From contig OX344764.1 of NCBI GenBank assembly GCA_947034895.1, positions 13,144,001-13,208,000 of the forward strand: DNA of 64,000 nucleotides, in the 5' to 3' direction. Source of the DNA: Rhytidiadelphus loreus. Lineage: Eukaryota; Streptophyta; Bryopsida; Hypnales; Hylocomiaceae. A program made the position numbers and the translations under genes. The notes under the pieces were generated by a model. The model was given only the letters and a program-made list of their open reading frames with translations. It had not been told where the DNA came from and ran no database searches. Below, one piece after another: positions 24,301 through 35,264 of the stretch. The first letter of the stretch is position 1, and every line of letters begins with the position of its first letter.

Positions 24301-27300
24301 GGATTCCCCTGTAGCCTGCAGAATTAGATCAGTTAATTAGCGACCATTATCAAACAAATGAGCTGCCAAAACGAACACGACAGCATCTTACTGGTGAAAG
24401 GTATTCTACTGGATTCAGATATTTCATTGCGACAAACTAATGGCCACAGATTTGTACTTACAGGAAGACAGTGGTGATGTTAGCGATGATGTAATTGTTC
24501 GAATTTACATGCTCGATGCTATTGTTTTGCAAACTCATAATCCCCAACTTCTCAGATGAGTTGGCAGCAGAGTTTTTATCTTGAAGTAACCCCAATTGGA
24601 ACATTTTCACAATGTCAAGGGTTCCTGTGAGAGTGTTGTTGTCTAGGTACCTGGCAAATACTCTTGAGGTCAGGCTTTGCAAGCAGAGACTCAGCTCCTG
24701 TCCTCAAATGATAGCCCTCAACTGTCTAATGTCTTGAAAATAGAATTCTGTAGAACTAGTGCAGATTGATGTGTCTCTCAGCTGTTGTAAGAATTGATGC
24801 TAAGGTCCAATGAAAGCATAGTTTGGGTAAGTGGAACAGGGCGTGCAGCTTACAGTGTCTCCACAGAGCCAAGGCTTGAGGCATTCCACGATGGCAGAAA
24901 ACCAGTAAGTTGATTGTTAGACAAGTTCACAAAAGTCAGTGCAGTGCTTGCAGTCAGATTAAATATATCCACCAAGTTTGCAGTCCCCGTGAATCTGTTC
25001 CTGCTCAAATCCCTGTATCACATCGACACATGCAAATCATGTAAACATGTTGCGTATGAAAATTCTGTTGAGACATACTAAGTTCCAAATCATTCCTTTT
25101 CTGACGAATTTAATACAGTCAGGAAGACTGAGTACAGGATCAACCATCTTAGCGTGCAAAGCTTTAGTGAGACTTACACATAACGCAGTGTGGAAAACCC
25201 TGTGAGATCTGGCAACGTCCCCTCAAACTGATTCCCAGAGACATCCCTGCATATCCATTAAGAAACTTAGTACAAAGTTTGATACTCATGGTCACCGACA
25301 GCAGATATTTGCATGACTGTTCTTGAAACTGGACATCGGAAGTCAGCGAACCAGATGGGGTGGAGCTTACAAATGCGTCAAACGGTGCATGGGAGTGAGG
25401 TTTGGCAAAGTGCCATTGAAAGAGTTGTCAGATATGTCCCTGAATAGTAGAAACAAGCTGACTTGTCACCAACATTCAATGAAACGCAGATCGACCAAGC
25501 TCACATGATGCAAGAATAATTGGGCATTTCGTGCAACTTCAAATTTTCAAAACAAGAAAAAACGTAGAGATCAAACTAAGGGCCTTACAGTAATTTTAGT
25601 TCCGTTTTATTTGTGAAAGCATCCGCTTGAATTGGTCCATACAAACGATTACCACCAATGCTGAGTTCTTGGAGGTAACCCATGCCCTGGAACTGTTCAA
25701 ATGGATAGGATCCTGTGAACTGATTACCACTCAAGTCTCTGCAGAATACATTGAGTGTAAGTGGAATGCATTGTTTTTTCGCAATGGAGTACTACTTAGC
25801 GGAACTATCATAGCAATTGATTGGAAATATCGACAGCTAAAAGTACCGTTGCAAGTACTATGCTTTACTTGCGAGTACTGAAATTATAGTACTATGGGAA
25901 AAAAAAAGACAGATTGTCACATGGGTTTCTTGCAATGAGGTATAAATTAATAATAAATACAAAATCATTGAAAAAAAAATTAAAAATTGGCCATTTGCAA
26001 GGACTTATGGTGATCAAATTTCACAAAAAAATGAAGTTGACACCATCTTCAATGTTCAGAAGTGCTTATGCAAGGGAGCCCTATTTGCATGAACCTAAAG
26101 GATATAAAACAATGTATTTTTAGATGCCCCTTGGTAGGCATATGCCCACCTGATGTGGGAATAGACCACCAAAATTTCAACTTTAAATCATTCAATTTGG
26201 GTACTCGAAACATAGTGAAAACCACTCAATCTCAAAGTGTGACAAATTAACAAAATTGACTTTTAAATATAAAGTGATTTTTTTTAATTTAAAAAAAATA
26301 AGGGATCTGATTAGCATCAACTTAGACATCTCCAATACAAATTTCATGTTCACCGAAAGTGTGCTTCAAAAGTTATAACAGATGATTACAACATCACTCC
26401 AATTGTGAAAGAGAAGAGGACCGGTGTTTTCTTGCAATTCCGCTACGTCTACCGAACGTGGATCAATTTTGTTGGATAATATGGTTCGATCTTGTGACAA
26501 GAACTTCGGCTTAAACTGTTTAGGCTCTTCAAGGATGAAACATCACTCACAATTGCAGAAGAGTGTAGAGATATGGCAGACTTGGAATCGTGCCGCTGAA
26601 TGCATTGTCGTGGACATCCCTAAGTCAAATTCAGGAACAATTTGATTCATCAGTACAGCTGATGATGTACTGAGGGAATTAATCCCGGGGGATAAATTCC
26701 CTCAGCATTAGCCTTGGATCGACAAATTTACATAAGAATGATCAAAATTGCAGGGTGAGCTAGATGTGGAACTTTCAAAGCTACTTGCACATTCTCTTAC
26801 ACATATTGATGTTAACAGGGAGAATGTAGTGTAGTATGTAGTAATACTTACAAAACATTCAAATATACGTTTTGGAGTTCTCGAGGTAGAGGACCAGTGA
26901 GGTTCGGATTTCCTGTCAATTCCCTGCACATGTCAGTTGACATAAGTGCACAAATCAGCAATTGGAAGATAATTGTGATTGGAGAAATTAATCCCTAGTA
27001 AGACGAAAAGATCCGACAAGGGTCGGTGACGTCAATTTCGTTGTATTGGCGGATATTCACGACAGTGCCTCTTTCAAGGTGGCCTCTTGAAACGAAACTC
27101 TATAGCAGTCACAGTTTGAAGCCTCAATTTCGTTAAATAAGCGGAATTCCACGACTTTGGCACCTATACAACGAATTTGACCAATGGTCAAACTTACAAT
27201 TAATTTCCATCTTAGAAAGATCTCTCATAATTTTCACTTGAAAAGTCTATGATATTGGTCGTTGCAAGAACCAAAGATGTTTTTGAGACCAGGGCCCTTT

Positions 27301-28540
27301 CAAATAAACCTGCCCCAGGTGAGGGTGAAATTTGAGGATAAGTACGTCTCTCCCCCTCCCCCCAAGTGTTTAACTTGACATATCAAACCCCAAACCTGAA
27401 ATTGAGTTTGCTGAACTTGGAAAAGGAAACCTAATTATGTGGTAGATAAGTGAACTTACAAGTTTTGGATATAAGGGATGTTTGCAATGTCCGGTGGCAA
27501 AACGCCCACAATCGATGCATTAGATAAATACCTGTGCATTGACATTCCATTATGAACACAATAATATCACTGTTAGTCATTAGGAGTACCTTGACAACTA
27601 TTCGGAGTGTTTTTCGAGAATTGACTGAAGACTTTGCAGAGAAGTTCCATCCTTATTAAAAAGACCGAACCACACCAGGCCACTAAGTTGAGGATGTTCG
27701 ATGTCATGAGGATTCTCTACTTCTTAACTGGTACCAGTTGACGTCAATTTCGTGAAAGTGGTGCGATTCCGGCGCCAAAACTTGTGACGTACGTGTACAT
27801 CATGAGAGGTATGGATTTATGTTTCCGTTAGGTGTTCTAAAAGGTGCAAAAGTATAGGAATTCCACCAATTGAAAGAAATTGACGTTTACTGTTGTCTTG
27901 AGAGGATGCATACGAACCCAACTACATCGATCTTAGAGAAAGAATAGAAAAGTTTGAATGCTTACAAGCCACTTATGTAAAGTATATTCACTGCGCAATT
28001 ATCATCAGTGTTATTACAGTCCCACGAGCACTGCACTCCTTGCCAACTGGGCGAAATCGTCGCGTTCGCATTTTGATCGAAATACTCGCAGTATTCGAGA
28101 TTCGTAGAACTCCAGCCTGCCAGGTTACTTCCCTTATCTGTGGTATTCTGCCATGCTTCCCAGATTTTCTGAACGGCATTCTCTACAAATTTCAGAGAAA
28201 AAAGAAATTTCAGCTGTGAAGGCCTACAGATGAGCAACCAACTAGCTTGCTGAATCGAACTTTGGGAACGATGCAGAATCCAGCTAGTCAACACTGGAAA
28301 CAGCCCAAAACTCGGCAACAACAGTATCGCTGGCATAGCCATCCCATCCAAAGAACAAACCCGAACACTTCAAAAGAATCATTTCCAATTTTCAAGTTCT
28401 TGAGACGTACGTTCACCAGGATAATAAATGTATGTGTAATTACTATTTTGCCCTTCAACAAAGCTGCTATTGTCGAGGAATAGCAGAAGGACACAAAGAC
28501 CCTCAAACAAAAATCGACGCTTCACATCCCGCGCACCCAT
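21382..28540 (-). CDS. LRR receptor-like Ser/Thr protein kinase 1 (LRR-VIII-like)
   Basis: This is a plasma-membrane receptor kinase of about 887 residues in 17 exons. Most exon ends are 28540-28417, 28182-27966, 27531-27460, 26923-26852, 26619-26551, 25738-25589, then LRR exons near 25440, 25248, 25015, 24646 and 24316, then 24055-23912, 23854-23688, 23551-23341, 23160-22911, 22766-22616 and 21837-21382; the reading frame holds across the junctions I traced. Exon 1 encodes a signal peptide ([19 protein letters not shown]). Exon 2 is an LRR N-cap ([16 protein letters not shown]). LRRs follow, mostly in 72-nt exons ([12 protein letters not shown]), then LQGNPYC, and a membrane segment [20 protein letters not shown] at about 24010. 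The kinase has [34 protein letters not shown] and DVYSFGV, so it is an RD kinase with all key residues. A Ser-rich tail has repeated SSKSGL units. The start is the first ATG before the signal peptide and is shared with the paralog. The ligand is unknown. Confidence 0.9.
22029..22389. mobile_element. PIF/Harbinger-like MITE in a kinase-gene intron, TTA duplication
   Basis: Starts GAGCATCGCCAGCCATTC and ends GAATGACTGGCAAAGCTC, flanked by TTA at 22026-22028 and 22390-22392. The paralogous intron (near 54633-54650) has the intact empty site AATGTTAGATGG. This proves insertion after the duplication and fixes the 3-bp TTA target. No coding capacity. Confidence 0.93.
25785..26450. mobile_element. 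Insertion in receptor-kinase 1 intron, related to palindrome arms
   Basis: Absent from the paralogous intron (near 58030-58115). From about 25895 to 26270 it aligns by eye with 45890-46260. Shared blocks include TATAAATTAATAATAA, AAAAATTGGCCATTTG, CCCTATTTGCATG and ATGCCC..GGGCA-type sequence. It ends with TTTTCTTGCAA, like the termini of the foldback element at 7184-8825. Exact ends and target duplication are not resolved. Confidence 0.6.
27031..27182. mobile_element. Intronic TIR element, GTCAATTTCGTT family (shortened copy)
   Basis: Starts GTCAATTTCGTTGTATTGGC and ends with ACAACGAATTTGAC. The paralogous copy at 58692-58938 is longer with a different right half. TIRs resemble those of the MITEs at 14408 and 31218. 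Confidence 0.6.
27738..27888. mobile_element. Intronic MITE, GTCAATTTCGTG ends, absent from paralog
   Basis: TIRs read GACGTCAATTTCGTGAAAGT and, inverted, CCAATTGAAAGAAATTGACG. The paralogous position near 59550 reads ACTGGTCCTTACTG with nothing inserted, so insertion post-dates the duplication or the element was lost in unit B. Confidence 0.75.
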
Positions 28541-29147
28541 TTTGGCCCACGGCACTCTGTTGCTAATTCCAACAAGGGCAACAGAGGCCAGGCCAGGCTA
28601 GCTTGAGTAAGACACACAGCCAAATGATATCCCCTGCAAGTACAATTTCGAAGCAGCAATTAAAATCTGGCCTCTCGCATGCATGCTACTGACACCATCT
28701 AAGTTCATAGTATCTACTTATAGCTAGTTTCCACTGACACCATCAAAGTTCTTTCTTGCTCATTCAGTTCGTGTTGAGCGAATGACCCAAAGATCGAACT
28801 AATTAGCAAAGAGGAACCCCAGTCTAACAACTGCATATATTCAATACCAGACCACGCGCGTAACATTTCTTCTCCATACGAAGTGGTCAATTGCGAGCGA
28901 GCGCGTGCATTCAGAATCAGCTGGCAATCGCACTTCGAAGTTTGACTAATTAGCCTGGAGCATGTGTATTCAATTCTTTAGTATGACCGAGAATCATTTT
29001 CTTACGCACCACACGCGTTCACCTTGAAGTTCGTTCCCAGTCGATGACGAATCGGTCCGCTTTGGCGCATTAAACAAGCAAACTACTTAAATTAGCAAAG
29101 GGGGGCGGGTTACTGAAGGATAGGATGATAGCAAATTAGGAAAAGTC
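28541..29147 (-). promoter_or_regulatory. Conserved upstream region of receptor kinase 1
   Basis: About 600 bp upstream of the start codon is conserved with 60158-60805 at a level like the introns, including CATGCATGCTACTGACACCA and a GAACTAATTAGCAAAGAGG block. It should hold the promoter and 5' UTR, but I cannot assign a TATA box or transcription start with confidence. Unit B carries about 55 bp more (60660-60715). Confidence 0.4.
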
Positions 29148-30480
29148 TGAATGAGGGCAAGATTTTCATTCGGGTGATAATTTGTTGGCTCACTTTATAC
29201 CACACAAAAACCTTTAAAGGACCACAAAGCTACACAGTAGCATTTAGATGGTTGCCATAGGTTGCAATTCCCTCCTACAGACTTTATTGACTTCTCTGCC
29301 AAAAGAAGATGCTAAAAAAATGAATCACAAAAAATGCTTTTCAATGTATTTTGGCAATTTGAAAACTGTAGTTATACATCTGTGGTGTATATTTTTGTTT
29401 TGAAATGTACCATGTATATAAAGGTAGAATTGAAAATATGTCAAGCACATCTTTATCACTTTAGTCATATAGATTTTCCAAATTTTCAAACACCTAGAAG
29501 AAGGTGTGCAATAAAGTAATTGCAACATCAGAGTTAGCAACTCCAATTCTCGTTCATTGTATAGACTCTTTTAGCTCTAGTGGCCCTATAGAAGTCCCTA
29601 TTTTTTTTCTAATAAACCCTCAGTCACTCAATTTCAATAGTTTTGGGACCCTCCCATTTGCTACAATAACCCACCAATCTTAGCAACCCTCTATCATCAT
29701 GACAATGCACTTGGGGAGGGGACACGTCAGTATGTAATTTAGCATGGATCTACATACATGCTACCAAATTTAGTCCCAACAAACTTTGAAAAATCACACA
29801 AAATTCATTTTTTGTTGGGATGTCTTGATTCTACTTGCAAGTGACATCTTTCAAACTTTCTCAATCTTTGAAAAATATATGAGTTAACAAATTACTTTTC
29901 CAAGGAACCTAGATAGCAAATTTGCTTGGTAATAGGCATGTTTACCTTAATAAGGAGAAAGATGTGTTTCAATGTAGTATAGGAGAACAATCAATTACAT
30001 ATGGTTGGACCACCCATAGTCAACTACTTAAGCGATTATGTGCATGTTCTAGAGTAGTATAAGGCAATGTTAATTTTTTACCATATAAGAAGATAGGAGT
30101 CACAAGGATTGTAAATTTCGTGGTAATTTTATGCCTTGAATTGAAATTACTATGAGTTTTGGAAGCCAATAGAGTTGGTTTGAACCTATGCTCAATGTAT
30201 AAACTCTTCCAATTCTGATCATTCAAAAACTACTTTCCCACTCACTACTTCCTACTTTCTTGCTTGAACACTACTTCGGGACACGTGTCATGACCTTATT
30301 AGTCCCAAACTTGAAAAGGAGAAAAAAAACATTCCATATTGGTTCATAATGGGGTAATTTACCTTAGTTGCACCCTTCAGGTTCACTTGGGTATGGATCC
30401 CTAGTCAAGAATGGGTGGTTCTACCATATTTCATTGAATTCCTCAATGGAACAATTGAATACTTGGTCCTAGAACTTTCG
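29148..30480. other. Unassigned spacer
   Basis: AT-rich DNA without a supported gene, element end or tandem repeat. Confidence 0.5.
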
Positions 30481-30482
30481 TC

Positions 30483-31007
30483 TCAACCTTCTGCAAGATC
30501 AACTAAATTGTCACACAAAGTCAAAGCTTTGTTCAGCTTTATTTCGTGCTCGCTGACAAATCGGGACGACGTCCCTGCAAATATCTTAGTGCACACATTG
30601 AATCCGTCATTGCCAAAGAGGCACAAGGGCCAGCTCATCATGTTGCCACTGTTACGCGCAATAAGATAAGCAGCAACTTCCATCTGCTACAGTGAAAGGG
30701 CTCCGCTGCATTCGGGAAGAACGCCGGTCTGTCTGCTTTCGAATTCTGTTGGCAGCTGCTCCAATACCTTAACTTTCCAGTGACTCAAGATTCTACACAG
30801 TACTGTTCCAACACATTGTCCGTATATATCGATGCTCGAACTTCGCAGAGGAGATCGAGATGGAGGCGCAGGGTGGTGAGCTACCGGTAGTTGAGAGCTG
30901 CGTAGGCTATTTCTGTCCAAGCTCTGCTGCTCTGGTGATCCTTCTGGGGAAGCTAACGTAGCAGTCAGCGCAGACCTTTCTTTTAGTGACTTTTCTCTGT
31001 GAAGCAA
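30483..31007 (-). other. Two adjacent minus-strand frames, gene status unclear
   Basis: Frames of 66 codons (30483-30683) and 106 codons (30687-31007) have fairly normal composition (GTSSRFVSEHEIKLNKAL; SSQLPVAHHPAPPSRSPL). Part of the sequence (about 30770-31080) is duplicated in pieces at 31560-31662 and 33631-33826. I recognise no family. It could be an exon pair, a long non-coding transcript or part of an old element. Confidence 0.25.
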
Positions 31008-31217
31008 TTAACTTACATGGCAACACCTGCTTCTTGCTATGGCATGCTAAGGGTGCTGCTCTCGTCATCATCCACTTGCTGTCGTCCCACTATGATTTGC
31101 AAAAGCAATAAGGTAGAAAAGCCTGGTATAGTAACAAGCTTAGGAATTGACTATCTAAGGATAAATACAGAGCTGTTGAAGAAATTGTCTGTTGAAACAT
31201 TTTCACTTTTTCTACAT

Positions 31218-31463
31218 ATGGTCAATTTCGTTAAAATGGCAGTATTCCGCATGCCATTTTAATGGAATATCTTCTACAAATGGAGAATAAGTGTGCCACG
31301 ATAGGGTCATACATGTGCCAATTTTATGCCTAGCATATTCAAATCACTCCTAGTTCACGCATTTCCACTCCCCTTGGAGAATCTTTTGATTGTTTTCATT
31401 ATTTCAGTGGTTTCATTTTGTACCATTTTAATGGAATACCGCCATTTTAACGAAATTGACCAT
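31218..31463. mobile_element. MITE with ATGGTCAATTTCGTT ends, copy 2, ACAT duplication
   Basis: A 246-bp element, full-length homolog of 14408-14657, flanked by ACAT at 31214-31217 and 31464-31467. The TIRs are about 35 bp. Confidence 0.9.
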
Positions 31464-31559
31464 ACATACTCTCTAAGTTAGTAGATTCCTGAAATCATCA
31501 CTAAAATTCCATTATCAACGAGTGGAACATTCCGTAGGTATCGGTTCAAGATGTGACTA

Positions 31560-31662
31560 CAATTCTACTTCAAACTTTCTAGTGACTCAACATTCTACAC
31601 ACTGCTCCAACACATTGTCCGTATATCGCACAGGAGATCGAGATGGAGGCGCAGGGTGGTAA
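31560..31662. repeat. Left half of a duplicated segment split by an element
   Basis: Matches about 30780-30870 (GGAGATCGAGATGGAGGCGC, CAGGGTGGT). The match continues on the far side of the GC-rich insertion at 33631-33826. Together they form a second copy of the 30.77-31.08 kb segment that served as the insertion target. Confidence 0.7.
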
Positions 31663-31968
31663 GGGCCGTCTCCATTAGCCGGCTGGACCTCCAGGCGTTG
31701 GAGAGGTCAGGGCCTCCAAGTCGGAGGGTGACTTACCCCTAGCGGCTCTCCATTGCACCTGGAGGACCGGACTTGGAGGCCATAAAAAACAAACCATCTG
31801 TGGCAATTCGCACGGGGATAAGTCAAAAGACTGAAGAAATTTCTTAAATTAGGGGTGAACAGGGAAGGTCTGGCCCCTCCAGCCCTGCGCTTCCTGTTTG
31901 CACGGGCTGAAGCCTGAACCTCCAACCCAGACCTCCAGGCAGTTAGCCCAGCCCAATGGAGCCCCTTA

Positions 31969-33584
31969 GAGCCCCTCTCCACTGGGGGCCTAGACCTCCA
32001 GGAGATGGACCCCTCCTGGACCCCCTTCGGAGGCCAGTCCCCCTCCGGCAGCTCTCCATTGGGCTCCTGGAGGCCAGAGCTGGAGGGGCCTTTAATAACG
32101 AGGAAATTGCGAGGGGGGACCCAGCCCAGTTGATTTTACTGGGGACTCTGGGGACCAGGGCCCTGAAGTTAAACCCGGCATCATGTGCCTTGCTGCCAAT
32201 GTGTTACCAACGTTTCATATGCTAAGCCAATTAATTTACAACATCTTGAAGAGAAAAAAACGTGGATTTAAGATGTAATTATCTTTGGAATAATAGTCTC
32301 CTTAAAAAATAAGAAGTTACATAATTTTGAAAATTCATCAAACAATTGTATAAAATACAATTCTATGATACATTTTCATGATTCTTGAAGTAGTTAATTT
32401 TGCTTGGCATAATATTGTTTCAATATATCACCCTATTCTTAATCTCCATTTCATCTCAATTGCATTTTAATTCGATTGGCTTTTTGTCCATTTTTTGGAA
32501 GATGAATAGTTGCACTTCTATTGAACATGGAGAGATTCTTTGTCAATCTACCAGATGCCAAACGTCCTCCTCGATGTTCAAGGGTTAATGCATAAAGGTC
32601 TTCATTTGTGCCATTTTGTGGTGTTTGGACCGCCGAATTGGAAGTTATTCCATTTCAAAGTTTCAATAAATTAAATAAATACCAAAATTATTTTAATTTT
32701 CAAAACAGTAGTATAATAATAAAACCTCCATTCTTATGAGTTGCAAATTCACAAGCTACTAGAATGAGGCAATGAACTGGCAATAATATAATTAACAAGA
32801 CGCTAATTAACAAGCTCCTGAACCGCTAATTAACAAGCTTCTAAACCGCTAATTAACAAGCTTCTAAACCACTAGTAATTAACAAGCTGAAGAATCGAAC
32901 TGGCGCAGAAGCTGAATCATCGAGCTGGAGGCACGGAAGCTGAATGAAATTAACTGTTCAGAAATTACCTCACCCGGTCATTCTGGCATCAAACATCACA
33001 AACTGGGTGAAGGATCAAAGATTTGGACTTAGAGTCCCTCTCCATTGGGGGCCTGGACCTCCAGGAGCTGGACCCCTCCGGGACCCCCCTTCGGAGGCCA
33101 GTCCCCCTCCGGCTGCTCTCCATTGGGCTCCTGGAGGCCAGAGCTGGAGGGGCCTTTTACGAGCTGGAGGGGCCTTTAACTGCCGCAAATTACCTCAGGT
33201 GGTCATTCTGGCATCGAACTTTCAAGAACTGGGGTGAAGAAACAAAGATCCGAACTTAAAATAGGGGGTCCGGGGGAGGGTCCGGCCCCTCCAGCCCTGC
33301 GTGGCCGGAATGCGCGGGCTGGAGCCTGGACCTCCAGGCCGAAATGCAGTTTCAATGGCGCCCTCCTGGCCCCCTCCGATCCTGGAGGTCTAGGAGGCAA
33401 TGGAGAGGCGCTCTTATAATAGGGGGTCCGGGGGAGGGTCCGGCCCCTCCAGCCCTGCGTGGCCGGAATGCGCGGGCTGGAGCCTGGAACTCCAGCCCGG
33501 ACCTCCAGGCCGGAAGGCCAGTTCAATGGAGGGGTCCTGGACCCTCCGATCCTGGAGGTCCAGGACCCCAATGGAGAGGCGCTC
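31969..33584. mobile_element. Nested GC-rich element, TTA duplication
   Basis: Left end GAGCCCCTCTCCACTGGGGG; the right end CCCCAATGGAGAGGCGCTC is its approximate complement. TTA flanks at 31966-31968 and 33585-33587. A roughly 125-bp block just inside (31970-32095) recurs directly at 33033-33160. Confidence 0.7.
33032..33413. mobile_element. Innermost GC-rich MITE, TTA duplication
   Basis: Left end GAGTCCCTCTCCATTGGGGG, right end GGCAATGGAGAGGCGCTC, flanked by TTA (33029-33031 and 33414-33416). A 160-bp segment of it (about 33260-33418) is repeated directly at 33421-33585. Confidence 0.75.
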
Positions 33585-33630
33585 TTACCCGTCGAGGATC
33601 GGAGGTCTAGGGGCTAATGAAAACTATCTC

Positions 33631-33826
33631 TAAGCTACCGGTGGTTGAGAGTTGCGGCATAAGCTATTTCTGTCAAATTCTTCTGGAGAAGCTTACGTAG
33701 CAGTCAGCGCAGACCTTTCTTTAGTGACTTTTCTGTGTGAAGCAATTACATGGCAACACCTGCTTGTTAAGCTAGCGGGTGCTGCTCTCGTCATTCTCCA
33801 CATGATGTTCCAAAGCAATAAGCGTA
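33631..33826. repeat. Right half of the split duplicated segment
   Basis: Aligns with about 30878-31080: GCTACCGGTGGTTGAGAGTT, GCAGTCAGCGCAGACCTTTC and ACATGGCAACACCTGCTT are shared. Confidence 0.8.
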
Positions 33827-34119
33827 CAGCGACCTTTTAAAAGTTGATTGTATTTTTAGGTAACCTAAACTCCTTGAAATAATTTTCAGTAAATTTTAGT
33901 AGGAAGAAAAATGGAATTGGCATCAAACCCAAGTCATTTCATGTTTTTTTGGACCTTTGTGGAATTAGTTATGAATTTTTGAAGTTGAAAATTAATGCAA
34001 TGGTCACTAAAAACAACCACCTCCTGAAATGTACATTGTTGGTACATTGAAGAAAGTAAAGTGTACCTTTGTATTAGTGGTCGCTTTTAGAGCACCTTCC
34101 CTTAACCTTCCATTCATAA

Positions 34120-35264
34120 GAGCATCACCATCCGTCTTGCAAAATGCAGTGGAAATTTGGCTTGCAAAATGCAAAGCCATCCACTTTGCAAGCCGGGTGG
34201 TGAGTTGCGCCCCACCCGTAACCTCTGAAGAGGCCAAGTTTAAGTGAACTGTCAAGTAAAAAATCAAATAAAGTACTAGTACATGAAGCTCATAAAAATG
34301 TTTACCAAAGCTTGATATGATCTGCGTCCGCACTTACATATAATTTTCTATTTCTAGCATTGTTTGCTTGAGAAAATAACAAGACATTTGATTTGAATAA
34401 TGAACATGCAATCCATACTCTTTTGTAAGATAAAACTCAGTCGCACAAACTACAAGAAATATTGTTCATTAAGATAGTATGCTCTAAAAGGAACCATTTA
34501 AGAGCTGGTCTGCCTTTTCTGTAATCAAAATTATTTTTCTATCATTTTTCAGAGAAACAAAAATGGATGTGGAATCTAACACAAGTAGTTTTATATTTTT
34601 CCAAGCATTTTTGAATTAGTTACAAATTTTCAAAGGTTCTGGACATAGACACCTATTTGTGACTATAGATCTCCCAAAATCTGTCCACTTGCAACTTGTA
34701 AAGCAATGTGTGGAAATCAAAGACAATGATTGGCTCTTACAATAGAAAAACAATTTTTCTTTGGTGCATTCAATTGCAACAGTGGTCCATTTAAGGATCA
34801 CCCCATCTTCATTCTCCATCTAAAAATAGGGGTGGTTTGAAGAAGATGGGCGCTTTTAGAACACACTACTTTATTGAGAATCCAAATTCTCCATCTCAAT
34901 TCACACAATAAATAAATTGAAGGATTTTGATTTCAGTAAAATGGATCTCACAATGCTTAGCAATATGCAGGGAGAATTTGAAAAAAAAGCTCAATCAATA
35001 CCCTTATCTGAAACTTATTCAATCATAGGAGGTGAAAAAAAATTTAACTCAATAAGTCCTTGTAATTAGGAAAAGTGCAAATCGTTTGTCTGATGTTGTT
35101 TTGCAGGTCATTTGCAAGGCCTGCAAACACACCCTCTTTTGCAGGCTTCCTCCCATTTTACAAGTAGGCTAGTAAACAAGCCATTCATTATGCCAGACCA
35201 ATGGAGCAATTTTGCAGGTTGTTTTCAACAGGTCATCCACTATGCCAGACAGGTGGGGATGCTC
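34120..35264. mobile_element. Probable Harbinger-like element, GAGCATCACC ends
   Basis: The left end GAGCATCACCATCCGTC is inverted at GACAGGTGGGGATGCTC (35248-35264). Flanks are TAA on the left and TAT on the right, so the 3-bp duplication is imperfect. Termini match the proven element at 22029. The AT-rich interior has no recognised gene. Confidence 0.6.

Larger units (their letters stand above)
18958..29147. repeat. Segmental duplication, unit A
   Basis: Collinear with 52444-60805. The block contains a Tc1-like transposase remnant, the 3' flank, the whole receptor-kinase gene with its introns and about 600 bp upstream. Homology stops at the GGGGGGCGGGTTACTGAAGG block (29099-29145 here, 60757-60803 in unit B). 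Unit A has extra DNA at about 19910-20840, 22029-22389, 25785-26450 and 27738-27888. Unit B has extra DNA at 52807-52959, about 58830-58980 and about 60660-60715. The copies are in direct orientation about 32 kb apart. Confidence 0.9.
31663..33630. mobile_element. Outer GC-rich PIF/Harbinger-like element, TAA duplication
   Basis: The left end GGGCCGTCTCCATTAGCC pairs imperfectly with the right end GGCTAATGAAAACTATCTC. TAA flanks both sides (31660-31662 and 33631-33633). The related uninterrupted segment near 30870 reads GGGTGGTGAGCTACCGG, an empty-site equivalent. The interior has GC-rich ends and an AT-rich middle (32170-33000). It contains two further nested insertions with TTA duplications. 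No transposase is seen. Confidence 0.75.

Noticed and set aside
29325..29546. Short overlapping frames on both strands
   Set aside because: AT-rich, no domain, no splice context and no conservation in the second duplication unit.
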